A DNA stretch of 64,000 bases, from the NCBI RefSeq assembly GCF_038396675.1, contig NC_088921.1, positions 616,501 through 680,500 on the forward strand. The letters run 5' to 3'. This document shows positions 62,196 to 64,000 of the stretch, one piece after another (the stretch's first letter is position 1; each line of letters begins with the position of its first letter). The position numbers and the translations under genes were made by a program. Source of the DNA: Hydra vulgaris (Eukaryota > Cnidaria > Hydrozoa > Anthoathecata > Hydridae). The notes beneath the pieces are model-generated. The model saw nothing but the letters and a program-made list of their open reading frames with translations, made no database searches and was not told the origin of the DNA.

Positions 62196-63479
62196 GTTTT
62201 AAATTTGATTTTTTATTTAGAAGCATTCAATTAGCAATCAAAAAGGAGATTGGGACTGAGTATAGATATCTCTGAAACCTTAAGGAGTCAGACATTAAAT
62301 TTTAGTGAAGTTTTCTTTCATAAATCATTAAAATCCGAGATGTGATGTTGCTGAAAATAATTTTTTGGATTGATTAGACACGAATTGACTTAAATCTCCT
62401 CGGTAGTACCTTGCTCAGTTTGTTTATCTGTGCAGAGACCGTTGTTTGAGTTTTATGAGTTTGTGCTTTAGAGCTATAGGTTTAAAATAGGGTTGTATCA
62501 ACAATAGAAGTATAATTTAAAAATGAATTAAGTATCCTATTTATGGTAGCGGTCACCTTGTTGACCTTGCATTGGTGATGATTATTGGTTGGAGTTGAGG
62601 TTAGGCATTTGGTAAGCTATTGAGTTGGTGAATACAAAAAAAAGTAAAAAGTATGTTATAATTCATAAATGTAGTAATATCACACTTTTGTTCATGTGAT
62701 TAACCATTCAAAGGTTTTTAAATTTTTTGTATTAAAATAAATTGATAAAATAACCTTATATAAATTTATGAATACATGTATAGCAACTTATAAATAATTA
62801 AAATACTGTCAATAGATGGTAATTTTAAATTGCTCCTCATTTATTTCTATCATCTTATAATATTTGGTGTTAAATGCATAACCCATCTTAAACTTTGATT
62901 AATGATTTTTTTATTAAAGTATTAAGTTTTGAATAGCTCATTAAAGCATTATTGAATATTTTGAATTTTGCATATAGCTCTGTCATATCCATATATATAA
63001 TCATACACTAAAGTGGTTATCTTGGAAACCATTATAACCATTGAACCACTTTTTTACAAACTGTTATTTTCCACTACATTAGGACTGCAGTTACAAAGAT
63101 GTAATGTTGAAAAACAGACAGTATTTTTTAATTAACAAAGACATAAGTTCATAGTTTAAAGACCTGATAAATTTCAATAGACATAAAAAGTTTTTGTTTT
63201 ATAAAACATAACAGCTTTAACTACACAAAATCATTTCATCTGTTTTCAGCTAAACAATATCTTTTACAACAAAAAATGTTTTGATTTTTTATTTAAAAAA
63301 AAATTGTAAAAAGAACTAAAATGAATATTATTTGTTTTAATATCAATGTGCATTGAAATCAATTTTAAAGAAAAACTGCAGTTCTTATATTTTATTGTTT
63401 CTTTAAAAAAGTATATATATAATTTTTTAACATCTTTGCTTCCATCAATGCTGTTAGCAACCACTATTAGAGTTAGAAG
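62196..63479. other. AT-rich spacer, nothing recognised
   Basis: No gene, transposon end or tandem repeat was identified. Confidence 0.4.
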
Positions 63480-64000
63480 TTGCTGGAAGAGAAAAGATAA
63501 AGTTTATAGAGCGAGATAACGATTGACAGACAACTTAAAAGCTTGCAAGTTATATGAATCAGGAAAGCAAGTTGAAGGAAGCAAATTTCAAAGAACTGAT
63601 GTTCGAGGAAAAAAAACTAGACAAATAAGAGTTTTTTGAACACTTAAGAACAATCACAGTAAAAGGATTAGACTTAGCTCTTTAGAGCAGTCCCCATTAT
63701 AGTATTTGTAGAAAAGAGAAAGAGAAGCAAAATTACAGCGATGTGATTATGGTTGGAGTTAGGCTGTTAAAGTAGTCCATCTATTTTTACAATGCGTTTT
63801 TGTGACTTGTCCAAGAAAGAAAGGACATCATTGGAAGATCCGCCCCAGATATGGCAACAGTATTTCATACAAGGATGGATTTGAGATTTAAAGAGATAAA
63901 TAATAGAATCCGTAGTAAGATAGTGTGGAGCACGATAAATTGAATCCACCATAGCAGTTGCTAATTTTTCAATGGATTTGATATATGGTTTCCAAGAAAG
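63480..64000 (-). pseudogene. LINE polymerase C-terminal fragment, continues past right edge
   Basis: From 64000 the minus strand reads SWKPYIKSIEKLATAMVDSI, then YRAPHYLTTDSIIYLFKS, IHPCMKYCCHIWGG, and FLDKSQKRIVKIDG to 63767. It continues in broken frames to about 63480 (FEICFLQLAFLIH). This is the region after the polymerase domain in CR1/Jockey-like LINEs. Similar scraps lie at 39680-39800 and 54810-54930. Confidence 0.72.

Noticed and set aside
60223-62234. Open frames of about 89 residues
   Set aside because: The first has no recognisable motif. The second overlaps a fold-back element whose inverted arms explain it.

Overview
This window looks like nuclear DNA from an invertebrate, most likely a cnidarian and probably Hydra. 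It is very AT-rich, full of long (TA)n tracts and packed with transposons of many classes. Genes have short GT-AG introns, and a Penelope-like retroelement sits beside pogo, Tc1, hAT, MULE and several LINE lineages. The species call is inference. I see no tRNA, rRNA or CRISPR array.

Left part (1-15059): a broken hAT transposase (minus), a decayed Penelope-like element with GIY-YIG endonuclease (plus), a 2.9-kb pogo/Tigger element with clear terminal inverted repeats (TIRs) and one nonsense codon in an otherwise open transposase, fragments of two LINEs with a 0.9-kb TA-flanked MITE inserted in one of them, and a degraded copy of an uncharacterised repetitive protein family.

Centre (15060-41346): the main discovery. 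A single giant Mutator-like element of about 26.3 kb spans 15068-41338. It has 51-bp GC-rich TIRs matching at 48 of 51 positions and an identical 8-bp target duplication (GGCGTGAG). Its left 14.6 kb is a satellite array built on TGATCCGCC boxes, the same motif that lies in its TIRs. Its right part encodes, on the minus strand, a six-exon transposase gene whose exons join in frame to a predicted 954-residue protein: CG-1-like DNA-binding region, MULE DDE core, SWIM zinc finger, Ulp1-like cysteine protease and PHD finger. Nested inside are a Pif1/Helitron helicase scrap, a deleted pogo element with a PHD exon, LINE scraps, an 18-bp minisatellite and many (TA)n-linked palindromes.

Right part (41347-64000): palindrome-rich (TA)n DNA, a degraded spliced RNase H-like transposase gene (minus), a decayed LINE split by a short inverted-repeat insertion, a small Death-fold domain gene (plus) with duplicated phase-1 exons and a (GAT)n-expanded exon, a Tc1/mariner element inserted in a (TA)n tract, a fold-back element, and LINE 3' fragments running off the right edge. 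Apart from the Death-fold gene, and possibly two single-exon candidates, I see no ordinary host gene.
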